From Fusobacterium varium (GTDB lineage Bacteria > Fusobacteriota > Fusobacteriia > Fusobacteriales > Fusobacteriaceae), in contig AP017968.1 of assembly GCA_002356455.1 (NCBI GenBank), forward strand, positions 124,001-188,000: 64,000 bases of DNA. The letters run 5' to 3'. Position 1 is the first letter of the stretch; every line of letters begins with the position of its first letter. This document shows positions 25,430 to 33,611 of this stretch, one piece after another. The translations under genes and the position numbers were made by a program. Below the pieces are notes generated by a model. That model had not been told where the DNA came from. It saw only the letters and a list, made by a program, of their open reading frames with translations, and searched no databases.

Positions 25430-26431
25430 TTATATAGTCCTTTCTTCATAATATTGAAACCACTTTTTTAGATTTGTCATTTGCTTATCAACAAGATAAC
25501 TGTAACTATTCATTAGAGAATCTCTTGTTTCTAAATTTTTATTATACACACTCCAGATATCATCAAGATTAAAAAGAGAAACATTTTTATGACAACCAAT
25601 TGTTTCTTCTATATCTCTAGGTACAGCAAGATCAAGGAATGTATATTTTTTATCATTATGGAGATAAGGTACTATCTCTTCAGATTTTAATACCAGATGA
25701 GGTGCAGAAGTGGCACTTATTATTACATCACTTTCTACAGCAGCAGTGTTTTTATGTTCAAAGCTGATAACATCTACATCAAATAAGCTTTGTACTTCCA
25801 AGGCTTTATGATGGGTTCTGTTAGTTATTGTTATATTTTTTACATTTTCTTTTACCAAAAGATAAAGTATAGCTTGTGCCAGGTCTCCAACTCCAAGAAT
25901 AAGAACTTTTTTATCAGAAAGAAAACCAATAGATTCTTTTATAAATTTTAAGGAAATGGCCTCAAGAGAAAGAGCATTATGGCACACTTTGCTTTCAGTC
26001 CTGAATTTTTTTCCAAGTTCTATCGCTTTATTGAATACAATATTAAGTATTTTTGAAGAAGTATTGTTTTCCATAGAAAGAGTATGAGCTTTTTTTATTT
26101 GAGCTAATATCTGGTCCTCTCCTTTTATGACAGAATAAAAACCGCAACTTACTTTGAAAAGATATTCAGCAGCTTCTTCTCCTGATTTTATGAATATTCC
26201 TTTTCGGAAAGAAAAACATTCTAAAAGTTCTTCTATCGAAAAATTTTCTGCAACTTGAAGATAGAATTCTACCCTCAGACAAGTTGAAAGGTTAACATAA
26301 CCTTCTATCTTCTTTGAAGACAAAAGAGAATTGATAATCTGTTCAGGATTCTGATGAATAAACTCTTCACGTTCAGACATACTTAATTCTTTATGGGATA
26401 TACCAAAGGCAACAAGTTTATCTAAATTCAT
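25430..26431 (-). CDS. hemA: Glutamyl-tRNA reductase
   Basis: This 333-residue enzyme starts the C5 tetrapyrrole route by reducing Glu-tRNA to glutamate-1-semialdehyde. The N-terminal domain has the nucleophile Cys51 in NLSTCLRVEFYL and the SCGFYSVIKGEDQILAQIKKAH segment, in pieces. The NADPH-binding part has VLILGVGDLAQAI, ITNRTHHKA and ISATSAPH. The usual TCNRxE motif reads TCLRVE here. It is about 80 residues shorter than E. coli HemA at the C-terminal dimerisation end. The ATG follows CAAGGAGTAAAA. First gene of the operon. Confidence 0.93.
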   Translation of the reverse strand: MNLDKLVAFGISHKELSMSEREEFIHQNPEQIINSLLSSKKIEGYVNLSTCLRVEFYLQVAENFSIEELLECFSFRKGIFIKSGEEAAEYLFKVSCGFYSVIKGEDQILAQIKKAHTLSMENNTSSKILNIVFNKAIELGKKFRTESKVCHNALSLEAISLKFIKESIGFLSDKKVLILGVGDLAQAILYLLVKENVKNITITNRTHHKALEVQSLFDVDVISFEHKNTAAVESDVIISATSAPHLVLKSEEIVPYLHNDKKYTFLDLAVPRDIEETIGCHKNVSLFNLDDIWSVYNKNLETRDSLMNSYSYLVDKQMTNLKKWFQYYEERTI

Positions 26432-26756
26432 TTTTACTCCTTGTGTAACACTGTATATAATTTAACTTTTTCGCTCCTTATATTATATAATATTATAGAA
26501 GAAAAATTAACTTTTATTATATTCTTTTAAGTATATGTTTATTCAAATTTTAAATTCAATATATATATTATTTCTATATATAAAGTAGATAAAATGGATG
26601 TTTTTATCTAAAAAACATTTATTATATAAATATATAAAATATATTTAAAAAATATTTTAAAGAGAATTAGGATTTATAAATATATTGATTAACTTTTTCT
26701 GGTAATTATAGTAGAATATAAATATAAGTATAAAAATTCTTAAGAATTGAGAGGAA
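26432..26756. other. Divergent AT-rich intergenic region, hemA / rluA
   Basis: 325 bp with promoters for both directions. Toward rluA, TTAACT-17-TAGAAT (26692-26720 region) is a weak candidate. One hairpin/operator-like repeat AGATAAAA-N6-TTTTTATCT lies near 26588-26610. No cobalamin riboswitch landmarks are visible on the hemA side. Confidence 0.4.
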
Positions 26757-26759
26757 ATG

Positions 26760-27626
26760 ATGAAAAAATTTATAATAGAACCAGAATATGATGGTTATGA
26801 AATAGGAGTATATCTTAAAGAAACAAAAGGATATTCTGGAAGAGGATTGAGAAATTTAGAAATATATCTCAATGGAAAGAGAGTTAAAAACAACAGTAAG
26901 AAAGTTAGAAAACTGAATAGACTTTTAATAAAGGAAAAGGATAAAGAAACTGGAATAATACCTATGGAGATACCAATTAAGGTAGCCTATGAGGATAAGA
27001 ATATACTTCTTGTTGATAAAGATCCATATATAATAGTGCATCCTACTCAAAAAAAGGTGGATAAAACACTCGCAAATGGGGTTGTAAATTACTTTTTAAA
27101 AACAACTGGAAAAATAATGGTCCCAAGGTTTTATAACAGACTGGATATGAATACATCAGGTCTTATTATAGTAGCCAAGAATTCTTATGCACAATCTTTT
27201 CTTCAGGAAAAAGGGATAGTAAATAAATTCTATAAGGCTATAGTAAAAGGAACAATAGAAAGAGATGAATTTCTTATAGATAAACCCATTGGGAAAGTGG
27301 GAGATGACTTGAGAAGAAGAGAAATAACTGTGGAAAATGGCGGACAGGAAGCTCAAACTAAAATAAAAGTTATAAAAAGATTTAAAGATTTAACTTTAAT
27401 AGAAGCTGAACTTCTTACAGGAAGAACACATCAGATTAGGGCTCATATGGCATTGGAGGGGTATCCGCTTTTAGGAGATGAACTTTATGGTGGGGAAGAT
27501 AAAAGAGCAAAAAGACAAATGCTTCACTCGTATAAAACACAATTTTCAGATGTTGAGACAGGAGAGCTTAAAACAGTGGAAATAGATATTCCTGATGATA
27601 TGAAGAAGATATTGTCAGCAGAATAA
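26760..27626 (+). CDS. RluA-family pseudouridine synthase
   Basis: This 288-residue protein is an RluA/RluD-type enzyme: an S4-like N-terminus (KETKGYSGRGLRNLEIYLNGKRVKNN in pieces), VAYEDKNILLVDKDPYIIVHPT, and the catalytic motif RFYNRLDMNTSGLIIVAKN with Asp in RLD. LTGRTHQIRAHMALEGYPLLGDELYGG follows, in pieces. It isomerises uridines in 23S rRNA or tRNA; which site cannot be told. Two adjacent ATGs occur (26757, 26760); the second has better spacing from GAGAGGAA. Monocistronic as far as visible. Confidence 0.92.
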   Translation: MKKFIIEPEYDGYEIGVYLKETKGYSGRGLRNLEIYLNGKRVKNNSKKVRKLNRLLIKEKDKETGIIPMEIPIKVAYEDKNILLVDKDPYIIVHPTQKKVDKTLANGVVNYFLKTTGKIMVPRFYNRLDMNTSGLIIVAKNSYAQSFLQEKGIVNKFYKAIVKGTIERDEFLIDKPIGKVGDDLRRREITVENGGQEAQTKIKVIKRFKDLTLIEAELLTGRTHQIRAHMALEGYPLLGDELYGGEDKRAKRQMLHSYKTQFSDVETGELKTVEIDIPDDMKKILSAE

Positions 27627-27836
27627 GGGAGAAAACGCAATGGATTATTTACCACCATCAAATAACAGAATGTTTGTAAATATTTACATTAAATGAACAA
27701 AAAGAATACAGAAATAAAAAAGTAAATGCAGAAAAGGTTAAAAACTATAAAATAAGAGTAATGATAGCCATAATAAAACAAACTGCATGATAAAAAACTA
27801 ATCGGAAAAAGATTAAAATTAGTTCTGTCATATTAA
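27627..27836. other. Intergenic region before gapA
   Basis: No supported gene. A very short frame (MDYLPPSNNRMF and six more residues, 27640-27696) has GGGAG upstream but no other support. The rest is A-rich. Confidence 0.4.
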
Positions 27837-27865
27837 TTGACAAAGAGGCAAACATATTATATAGT
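27837..27865 (+). promoter_or_regulatory. gapA promoter
   Basis: TTGACA, 17-bp spacer, TATAGT; leader about 65 nt to the gapA start. Confidence 0.75.
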
Positions 27866-27936
27866 TAATATAGAAAATAAGCAAAAAACTATATTACTAT
27901 AAAAAATAAAAATAATAAATTTTAGGAGGAATACAA

Positions 27937-28944
27937 ATGGCAGTTAAAGTAGCAATTAACGGATTTGGAAGAATTGGAAGATTAGCATTAAGATTAATGG
28001 TTGAGAATCCAGAATTTGATGTCGTAGCAATTAATGACTTAACAGATGCTCATATGTTGGCACACTTATTTAAATATGATTCAGCACAAGGAAGATTTGA
28101 TGGAACTATTGAAGTAAAAGAAGATGCTTTTGTAGTTAATGGACATACAATCAAAACTTTTGCACAAGCTGACCCTAAAAACTTACCATGGGGAGATCTA
28201 GGAGTAGATGTAGTTCTTGAATGTACTGGTTTCTTCACTAAAAAAGAAAAAGCAGAAGATCATATTAAAGCAGGAGCTAAAAAAGTTGTTATTTCTGCAC
28301 CAGCAACTGGAGATCTTAAAACTGTAGTTTATAATGTAAATGATGATATTCTTGATGGAACAGAAACAGTTATTTCAGGAGCTTCTTGTACTACTAACTG
28401 TTTAGCACCTATGGCTAAAGTATTAGAAGATAAATATGGAATTGTAGAAGGACTAATGACTACTATCCATGCTTATACAAATGACCAAAATACACTTGAT
28501 GGACCACACAAAAAAGGAGATCTTAGAAGAGCAAGAGCTGCTGCTGCTAACATCGTTCCTAATACAACTGGAGCTGCAAAAGCCATTGGATTAGTAATTC
28601 CAGCTTTAAAAGGAAAATTAGATGGAGCTGCACAAAGAGTTCCTGTAATTACTGGATCATTGACTGAACTAGTAACTGTTCTTAATAAACCAGTTACTGT
28701 AGAAGAAATAAATGCTGCAATGAAAGCTGCTGCTAATGAATCTTTTGGATATACTGAAGAAGAATTAGTATCTAGTGATATCATTGGAATTCATTATGGA
28801 TCTTTATTTGATGCAACTCAAACAAGAGTAATGACTGTAGGAGATAGACAATTAGTTAAAACTGTTGCTTGGTATGATAATGAAATGTCTTACACTTCTC
28901 AATTAATCAGAACTCTTAAAAAATTCGTTGAATTATCTAAATAA
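27937..28944 (+). CDS. gapA: Type I glyceraldehyde-3-phosphate dehydrogenase
   Basis: This 335-residue glycolytic enzyme oxidises glyceraldehyde-3-phosphate with NAD. The N-terminal NAD site is [16 protein letters not shown], the catalytic Cys is in [12 protein letters not shown], and the catalytic His region is [10 protein letters not shown]. The C-terminal [16 protein letters not shown] is canonical. Strong ribosome site TTAGGAGGAAT. It is followed by a hairpin and then pgk, so it is the highly expressed first gene of a glycolytic unit. Codon use is strongly biased as expected for an abundant protein. Confidence 0.97.
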   Translation: MAVKVAINGFGRIGRLALRLMVENPEFDVVAINDLTDAHMLAHLFKYDSAQGRFDGTIEVKEDAFVVNGHTIKTFAQADPKNLPWGDLGVDVVLECTGFFTKKEKAEDHIKAGAKKVVISAPATGDLKTVVYNVNDDILDGTETVISGASCTTNCLAPMAKVLEDKYGIVEGLMTTIHAYTNDQNTLDGPHKKGDLRRARAAAANIVPNTTGAAKAIGLVIPALKGKLDGAAQRVPVITGSLTELVTVLNKPVTVEEINAAMKAAANESFGYTEEELVSSDIIGIHYGSLFDATQTRVMTVGDRQLVKTVAWYDNEMSYTSQLIRTLKKFVELSK

Positions 28945-28975
28945 TTACTGGATTTGGAATAACTAAATAGAAATG

Positions 28976-29006
28976 AATAGCGGAACTTAAAGGTTCCGCT
29001 ATTTTT
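28976..29006 (+). terminator. Terminator or attenuator between gapA and pgk
   Basis: AATAGCGGAAC / GTTCCGCTATT stem followed by T-tract. pgk starts 27 bp later with no obvious new promoter, so partial readthrough is likely. Confidence 0.8.
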
Positions 29007-29032
29007 AAAAACAAATTTGGAGGATTGAAATA

Positions 29033-30232
29033 ATGGCTAAGAAGATAGTTACAGATTTAGATGTTAAAGGTAAAAAAGTATTAATGAGAGTAGATTTTAA
29101 TGTACCTATGAAAGATGGAAAAATAACTGATGACAATAGAATAGTTGCAGCTCTTCCAACTATCAAATATGTACTGGAAAATGGAGGAAAAGTGATAGCT
29201 TTTTCTCATCTAGGAAAAGTAAAAACAGAGGAAGATTTAGCTAAAAAATCTCTAAAAGCGGTTTCTGAAAGATTAGCAGAACTCTTAGGGCAACCAGTTA
29301 AATTTGTACCTGCTACAAGAGGTGCTGAATTAGAAGCAGCAGTTTCTGGACTAAAAGATGGAGAAATTATGATGTTTGAAAACACAAGATTTGAAGACCT
29401 TGATGGTAAAAAAGAATCTAAAAATGATCCAGAACTAGGAAAATATTGGGCATCTTTAGGAGATGTTTTTGTAAATGATGCATTTGGAACTGCTCACAGA
29501 GCACATGCTTCAAATGTAGGGATAGCAGCAAACATTGGAGAAGGAAAAACAGCGGCAGGGTTCTTAATGGAAAAAGAAATAAAATTTATAGGAGGAGCTG
29601 TTGATGCTCCTGAAAGACCTCTAGTAGCAATATTGGGAGGAGCTAAAGTATCTGATAAAATCGGAGTTATAGAAAATTTACTAATTAAAGCTGATAAAGT
29701 TTTAGTTGGTGGAGCTATGATGTTTACTTTCTTAAAAGCTTTAGGAAAAAATACAGGAACTTCATTGGTTGAAGAAGATAAAGTTGAATTAGCAAAAGAA
29801 TTATTAGCTAAATCAAATGGGAAATTAATTCTTCCAATAGATGCTGTAGTAGCAAAAGAATTTAATAATGATGCACCTCATAAAACTGTATCAGTAGATG
29901 CAATACCTGATGATGAAATGGGACTTGATGTAGGAGCTGGAACTGTTGAATTATTTACAAAAGAAATCAATGGAGCTAAAACAGTAGTATGGAATGGACC
30001 AATGGGTGTATTTGAAATGCCTAGTTATGCAAAAGGAACTATAGGAGTATGTGAAGCTATAGCTAATCTTAAAGGAGCAACAACTATTATAGGAGGAGGA
30101 GATTCAGCAGCAGCAGCAATAAGCTTAGGATATGCTGATAAATTTACTCATATTTCTACTGGTGGAGGAGCTTCATTAGAATATTTAGAAGGTAAAAAAT
30201 TACCAGGTGTAGAATCTATTTCTAATAAATAA
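29033..30232 (+). CDS. pgk: Phosphoglycerate kinase
   Basis: This 399-residue kinase transfers phosphate from 1,3-bisphosphoglycerate to ADP. Key motifs are [13 protein letters not shown] (substrate binding), FSHLGKVK (usually SHLGRP), [30 protein letters not shown], and the nucleotide-binding [12 protein letters not shown] with [12 protein letters not shown]. Length and order match the family. The ATG follows TTGGAGGATTG. It follows gapA and a hairpin that may lower its expression relative to gapA. Confidence 0.97.
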   Translation: MAKKIVTDLDVKGKKVLMRVDFNVPMKDGKITDDNRIVAALPTIKYVLENGGKVIAFSHLGKVKTEEDLAKKSLKAVSERLAELLGQPVKFVPATRGAELEAAVSGLKDGEIMMFENTRFEDLDGKKESKNDPELGKYWASLGDVFVNDAFGTAHRAHASNVGIAANIGEGKTAAGFLMEKEIKFIGGAVDAPERPLVAILGGAKVSDKIGVIENLLIKADKVLVGGAMMFTFLKALGKNTGTSLVEEDKVELAKELLAKSNGKLILPIDAVVAKEFNNDAPHKTVSVDAIPDDEMGLDVGAGTVELFTKEINGAKTVVWNGPMGVFEMPSYAKGTIGVCEAIANLKGATTIIGGGDSAAAAISLGYADKFTHISTGGGASLEYLEGKKLPGVESISNK

Positions 30233-30266
30233 TAAATATTTTTATAGCACAGGGAGAGTGATATAT

Positions 30267-30701
30267 ATGATAAAAGAGTTTGATGGTTCTTTGAAAATGG
30301 CAGAAGAATTGTTATTAATAGATAGTGAATCTTTTAAAGATATACCATATACTTCTGATGTGCTGTGTGAAAAAATAAAAAAAAATAATTCTTATAAAGT
30401 ATTTATATATTATGATGAGGCGATTCCAATAGCATATTTGGGACTACTCTATGTAAGTAACCTTCATTATGATGGAATGTGGATAGATCTTATAGCAGTA
30501 AGAAAGAAATTTCAAAATAGAGGTATAGGAAAGACTCTTTTGAAATTTGCAGAGGAGAGAGCCAGTGAAAGCTCTCTTGAGATGTTAACTGGATTAGTTA
30601 AATCTGATAACATATCTTCTTTATTAATGTTTAAAGGTTCAGGATTTACATATGATGATACTGGATTTAAACTTTTTATAAAGGATATGGAGAAAAAATA
30701 A
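30267..30701 (+). CDS. GNAT family N-acetyltransferase
   Basis: This 144-residue protein has the acetyl-CoA-binding GNAT core: LIAVRKKFQNRGIGKTLLKFAEERA (R/Q-x-x-G-x-G/A within QNRGIG), followed by MLTGLVKSDNISSLLMFKGSGF. The acceptor is unknown; the RimI/YpeA-like layout allows a protein or small-molecule substrate. I prefer the ATG at 30267, spaced correctly from AGGGAGAG, over an in-frame GTG at 30258. It follows pgk by 34 bp, likely co-transcribed. Confidence 0.85.
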   Translation: MIKEFDGSLKMAEELLLIDSESFKDIPYTSDVLCEKIKKNNSYKVFIYYDEAIPIAYLGLLYVSNLHYDGMWIDLIAVRKKFQNRGIGKTLLKFAEERASESSLEMLTGLVKSDNISSLLMFKGSGFTYDDTGFKLFIKDMEKK

Positions 30702-30729
30702 TTACATATCAATTATATTTTAATAATAG

Positions 30730-30761
30730 AGAGTCTTGATTTGTCAGGGCTCTTTATTTTT
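30730..30761 (+). terminator. Terminator after pgk-GNAT unit
   Basis: AGAGTCTTGA pairs with TCAGGGCTCT (two G-T pairs), followed by TTATTTTT. Confidence 0.75.
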
Positions 30762-30818
30762 ATTAAGAATTTATAAATTTAAATATTTCAGTATTATATT
30801 AAATGATGAAAATAGAAA

Positions 30819-30860
30819 TTATACAAATTTCGATAAAATATTTTACAAATTTGTATAAAA
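30819..30860. promoter_or_regulatory. Operator pair O1/O2 upstream of the S24 repressor gene
   Basis: O1 (30819-30836) TATACA-AATT-TCGATA is a half-conserved site; O2 (30844-30855) is the perfect palindrome TACAAATTTGTA. Both fit TACA-N4-TGTA, the pattern of O3 and O4 before the tail operon. O2 lies in the spacer of the repressor promoter, suggesting autoregulation. Confidence 0.65.
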
Positions 30861-30870
30861 AATATATAAT
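30842..30870 (+). promoter_or_regulatory. Promoter of the S24 repressor gene
   Basis: TTTACA, 17-bp spacer containing O2, TATAAT; leader about 27 nt. Confidence 0.75.
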
Positions 30871-30903
30871 ATAAATAAATTAATGCAGAAAGGCAGGAAT
30901 AAT

Positions 30904-31680
30904 ATGGAGAAAAAAAAGGAGTTTTCAAAATACCTTGAGAATTTTATGAGAAAAAATGGATATAATTTAGAGCAGATTTCAAGAGAAACGGGAGTTCCTG
31001 TGGCTACAATAGGGCACTATAAAACAGGAAGAAGAACTCCTAAAAATGATTTTATTGATAAATTTGTTTCTGGATTTAATCTAGGTCCAAAAGAAAAAAA
31101 AGAAATTACACTGGCAATTGCTATTGATAAGACACCTGAAGTTATTAAAGATAATATTTTTGATTTAAAAAATGCAAAGCCTATAAAATTAATGGAAGTT
31201 CCATTGTTTTCAAGTGTTTCAGCTGGACTAGGGAGAGAAACTATTGCTGAACCCATAGATTTTATTTCGATACCAAAAATCTCAGGAAATAATATAGTAG
31301 CTATTTTAGTGCAGGGAGATTCTATGGAAGACACTATTTTAGATGGTTCTATTGTAGTTGTAAATACAGAATTAATGCCAGAAATAGGAGAAATAGGAGT
31401 ATTTTTAACTAAGGGAAGCGATCATGCTGATGGATTGGTAAAAAGATTAAAATATAAAAATGGTGAATATGTATTAGAAAGTGATAATAAAGAATATGGA
31501 GATTTAAGAATAGAAAATAGTGATATTACAGCTTATGGAAAAGTTATTCAAGTGATAAATAATACAGCTAGGAGAAGAAAAGATCCTCTGATGTCTTATA
31601 TAGATAAATTAGATATTCATGAAAGAGAAATGATAGAAAGTATGTTAAAAGGTTTGATTGAAAAAAAAGAAACTAAATAG
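30904..31680 (+). CDS. LexA-like phage-type repressor (XRE HTH plus S24 peptidase)
   Basis: This 258-residue regulator has an N-terminal XRE helix-turn-helix (about residues 8-62: NLEQISRETGVPVATIGHYKTG in pieces) and a C-terminal LexA/S24 self-cleavage domain. The cleavage bond is Ala107-Gly108 (VSAGLG), the nucleophile Ser140 (GDSMEDTI) and the Lys180 general base (DGLVKRLKY). Such repressors cleave themselves when RecA is activated by DNA damage. TACA-N4-TGTA operators in its own promoter and in the tail-operon promoter point to SOS-controlled expression of the downstream tail genes. The ATG follows CAGGAATAAT. Confidence 0.92.
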   Translation: MEKKKEFSKYLENFMRKNGYNLEQISRETGVPVATIGHYKTGRRTPKNDFIDKFVSGFNLGPKEKKEITLAIAIDKTPEVIKDNIFDLKNAKPIKLMEVPLFSSVSAGLGRETIAEPIDFISIPKISGNNIVAILVQGDSMEDTILDGSIVVVNTELMPEIGEIGVFLTKGSDHADGLVKRLKYKNGEYVLESDNKEYGDLRIENSDITAYGKVIQVINNTARRRKDPLMSYIDKLDIHEREMIESMLKGLIEKKETK

Positions 31681-31732
31681 ACAGTAAAAAAGAAACTTTT
31701 GAGATTATATAAAAATAATATTAAAATTTATC

Positions 31733-31761
31733 TTGACTTTTATTATACAAAAATGTATAAT
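31733..31761 (+). promoter_or_regulatory. Main promoter of the tail (tailocin) operon
   Basis: TTGACT, 17-bp spacer, TATAAT. The palindromic operator O3 (31740-31763) fills the spacer and the -10 box, so a bound repressor would exclude RNA polymerase. Confidence 0.8.
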
Positions 31762-31763
31762 AA
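31740..31763. promoter_or_regulatory. Operator O3 of the S24 repressor
   Basis: Perfect inverted repeat TTATTATACA-AAAA-TGTATAATAA, the best example of the TACA-N4-TGTA family in the window. Confidence 0.7.
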
Positions 31764-31768
31764 ATTTA

Positions 31769-32092
31769 AGATAATTTCATGAAATATCTAAAGGCATTGC
31801 AGAAACAGATTTACAATTAAGGTAAACAATGTTTTCCTAGGTTCCTGTATCTATTTTCAAGGACTATGGCTGCTTATTTTTAATATTTTTTTAAAAACAA
31901 ATTATACAAAAAAGTATAAAAATTAAATCAATCTAACTGATCATCAATATTTTAATATTTGGATGTATGAAATCTTTCATTAAGAAATAAAATTATTGAT
32001 TTAATATTAGAGGTATAAAAATAAGTAATTGAAAATTCTGGAGGATTTGGTATAGGAATCTGAAACAAACAAAAATACAGGAGGTATACAAA
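31769..32092 (+). other. Long leader of the tail operon with operator O4
   Basis: About 320 bp between the O3 promoter and the first tail gene, without a supportable gene. It holds a second operator-like site O4 (TTATAC-AAAAAA-GTATAA, 31901-31918), near a weak TTAAAA-18-TATAAA promoter candidate, and a strong ribosome site just before 32093. Confidence 0.5.
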
Positions 32093-32890
32093 GTGGTAAA
32101 TATAAAAGAAGTGGTACATAACAGTAAGGAGAGATTTTTAGAGGTGCAGCCTAATGGAGCCGGACTTTACATTGGAATGCAGGCATATGAAGCTATAAAG
32201 AATGAAAGTGAATATACAAATTCAATGAAAACTATAATCCCTAAAATGGAACTTTTAACAGGAACATTAGCTGGAACAGAGTTCACAGTTACATCAGGAA
32301 CTGTAGAAGTGATGGCAGCTCCTAAAAATGTTGTAGTAGCTCTATTTGATAAATCAGAATTAGATGGATTAGCAACTGCTGAAAATTTTAAAGGAATGGC
32401 AAACCCTAATCTTGTTGAAATAGTAAAAGTAACTGCAACAACTGCAAGTTCAATTACTTTAGCAAATGTACCTGTAAATTCAGCTTTTACAAATGCTGTT
32501 TTACTTGAAAATGATGGATATATTGATGTAGCTCAAATAACAGATTTTTCATCAACTGAACAGCAAGCAGAGATAAGTACAAACAATAAACATTCAAATG
32601 GATATGAAAGTGCAATAGGGGGATTAAAAACATCTTCTATAGATGGAATTCAAGGATATTATCATCCAGATTTTCCTTCAGTAGCTACAATAAACTTTGC
32701 ATTTGATGGAGAATTTACTATTAAAGCAAGACATGGAGCATTAAAACAAAAAAATACTCCATATATTGAAGGAGTTTATAAAGTTGCAGAATTTACACAT
32801 TCAGGAACTCTTGATGGTGGAAGTGCCCTATCTTATACAGCAAGCTTAAAACTTCAATCAGGAATGATAGAGAAAAAAGTATTTCAATAA
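32093..32890 (+). CDS. Major tail tube protein (non-contractile tail)
   Basis: This 265-residue protein is first in the tail operon. It is rich in small and beta-prone residues (GTLAGTEFTVTSG, VKVTATTASSITLANVPV, VATINFAFDGEFTIKAR) and has no membrane segment, as expected for a siphophage-type tube protein. Identification rests mainly on position: tube, then chaperone, then tape measure is the conserved tail-module order. The start is a GTG at 32093 behind CAGGAGGTAT. A major structural protein of phage origin is likely; the alternative is a minor tail or terminator protein. Confidence 0.7.
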   Translation: MVNIKEVVHNSKERFLEVQPNGAGLYIGMQAYEAIKNESEYTNSMKTIIPKMELLTGTLAGTEFTVTSGTVEVMAAPKNVVVALFDKSELDGLATAENFKGMANPNLVEIVKVTATTASSITLANVPVNSAFTNAVLLENDGYIDVAQITDFSSTEQQAEISTNNKHSNGYESAIGGLKTSSIDGIQGYYHPDFPSVATINFAFDGEFTIKARHGALKQKNTPYIEGVYKVAEFTHSGTLDGGSALSYTASLKLQSGMIEKKVFQ

Positions 32891-32979
32891 GGAGAATAGG
32901 GGAGAAATCCCCTTTCCCTTGTTCTTTTAAATGAAAATATTAGAATATTTTGATTTAAAAAAATAAGATGGGAGGTTAT

Positions 32980-33591
32980 ATGAAAGTAGAAATAAATGAC
33001 AGAGAATATAGATTAAAACTTAATTTAAGAGCAAGAATAAAACTTGCAAAATATTATTCAGATGAAGTAGAAATGTATAAAAAAGCAGGAATAGGGGATT
33101 TGGAAGTTATCACTAAGATAATTTATTCTTCACTTCAAGAATGTCAACTTTCTTATGAAGCGTTTCTGGGAAGCTATCCTGATATAAAAGAAAGCTATGA
33201 GATGTTTTATAAGGTTTTTCAAAAATTAATAGAAGATGCTGGAAATCCTTTAAGTATAGGGATTAAAGAAAAATCAGAAGAAAAGATTGAAGAGAGAAAA
33301 TCGGATAAGATTGATTTTAGAGATCTTATTATTACATTAATGAGTAAGGGATATAAGCAGGAAGAAGTATTGGATATGACCTACTGGGATATAAATCTCA
33401 TATTTGAAGCTGACTATAAACATTTGGAAAGAGAAGTATTTCATACAAATGCATTGATTAATACAATAGCTGGAATAGTTGGAAGCAAAGAAACAATAGA
33501 TATTCTTGGGAGAAAGAAAAAAGAAGAATATAGAGATTATTCAACATTTCATGAGATAGGAATATTGTTGGATAGGAAGAGAATAAATTAA
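32980..33591 (+). CDS. Tail assembly chaperone (gpG/gpT-like)
   Basis: This 203-residue protein lies between tube and tape-measure genes, the invariant place of tail assembly chaperones. The N-terminal half (INDREYRLKLNLRARIKLAKYY) is typical of such chaperones, which begin with a short beta strand pair then helices. The C-terminal half (DFRDLIITLMSKGYKQEEVLDMTYWD) resembles the gpT-like extension. Both parts appear in one frame, so no programmed frameshift is needed. I use the ATG at 32980 behind GGGAGGTTAT, not the upstream ATG at 32968. Confidence 0.7.
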   Translation: MKVEINDREYRLKLNLRARIKLAKYYSDEVEMYKKAGIGDLEVITKIIYSSLQECQLSYEAFLGSYPDIKESYEMFYKVFQKLIEDAGNPLSIGIKEKSEEKIEERKSDKIDFRDLIITLMSKGYKQEEVLDMTYWDINLIFEADYKHLEREVFHTNALINTIAGIVGSKETIDILGRKKKEEYRDYSTFHEIGILLDRKRIN

Positions 33592-33611
33592 GAGTTGGAA
33601 GGAGGGATAGA

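Noticed and set aside
26432-26756. Cobalamin riboswitch in front of the hem operon
   Set aside because: No B12-box-like sequence or multi-stem structure is seen.
27640-27696. 18-codon frame after rluA with GGGAG upstream
   Set aside because: Too short and without any other support.
31780-31945. An open plus-strand frame with a hydrophobic stretch in the tail-operon leader (GLWLLIFNIFL)
   Set aside because: No ATG/GTG/TTG start with a ribosome site; likely chance in AT-rich DNA.
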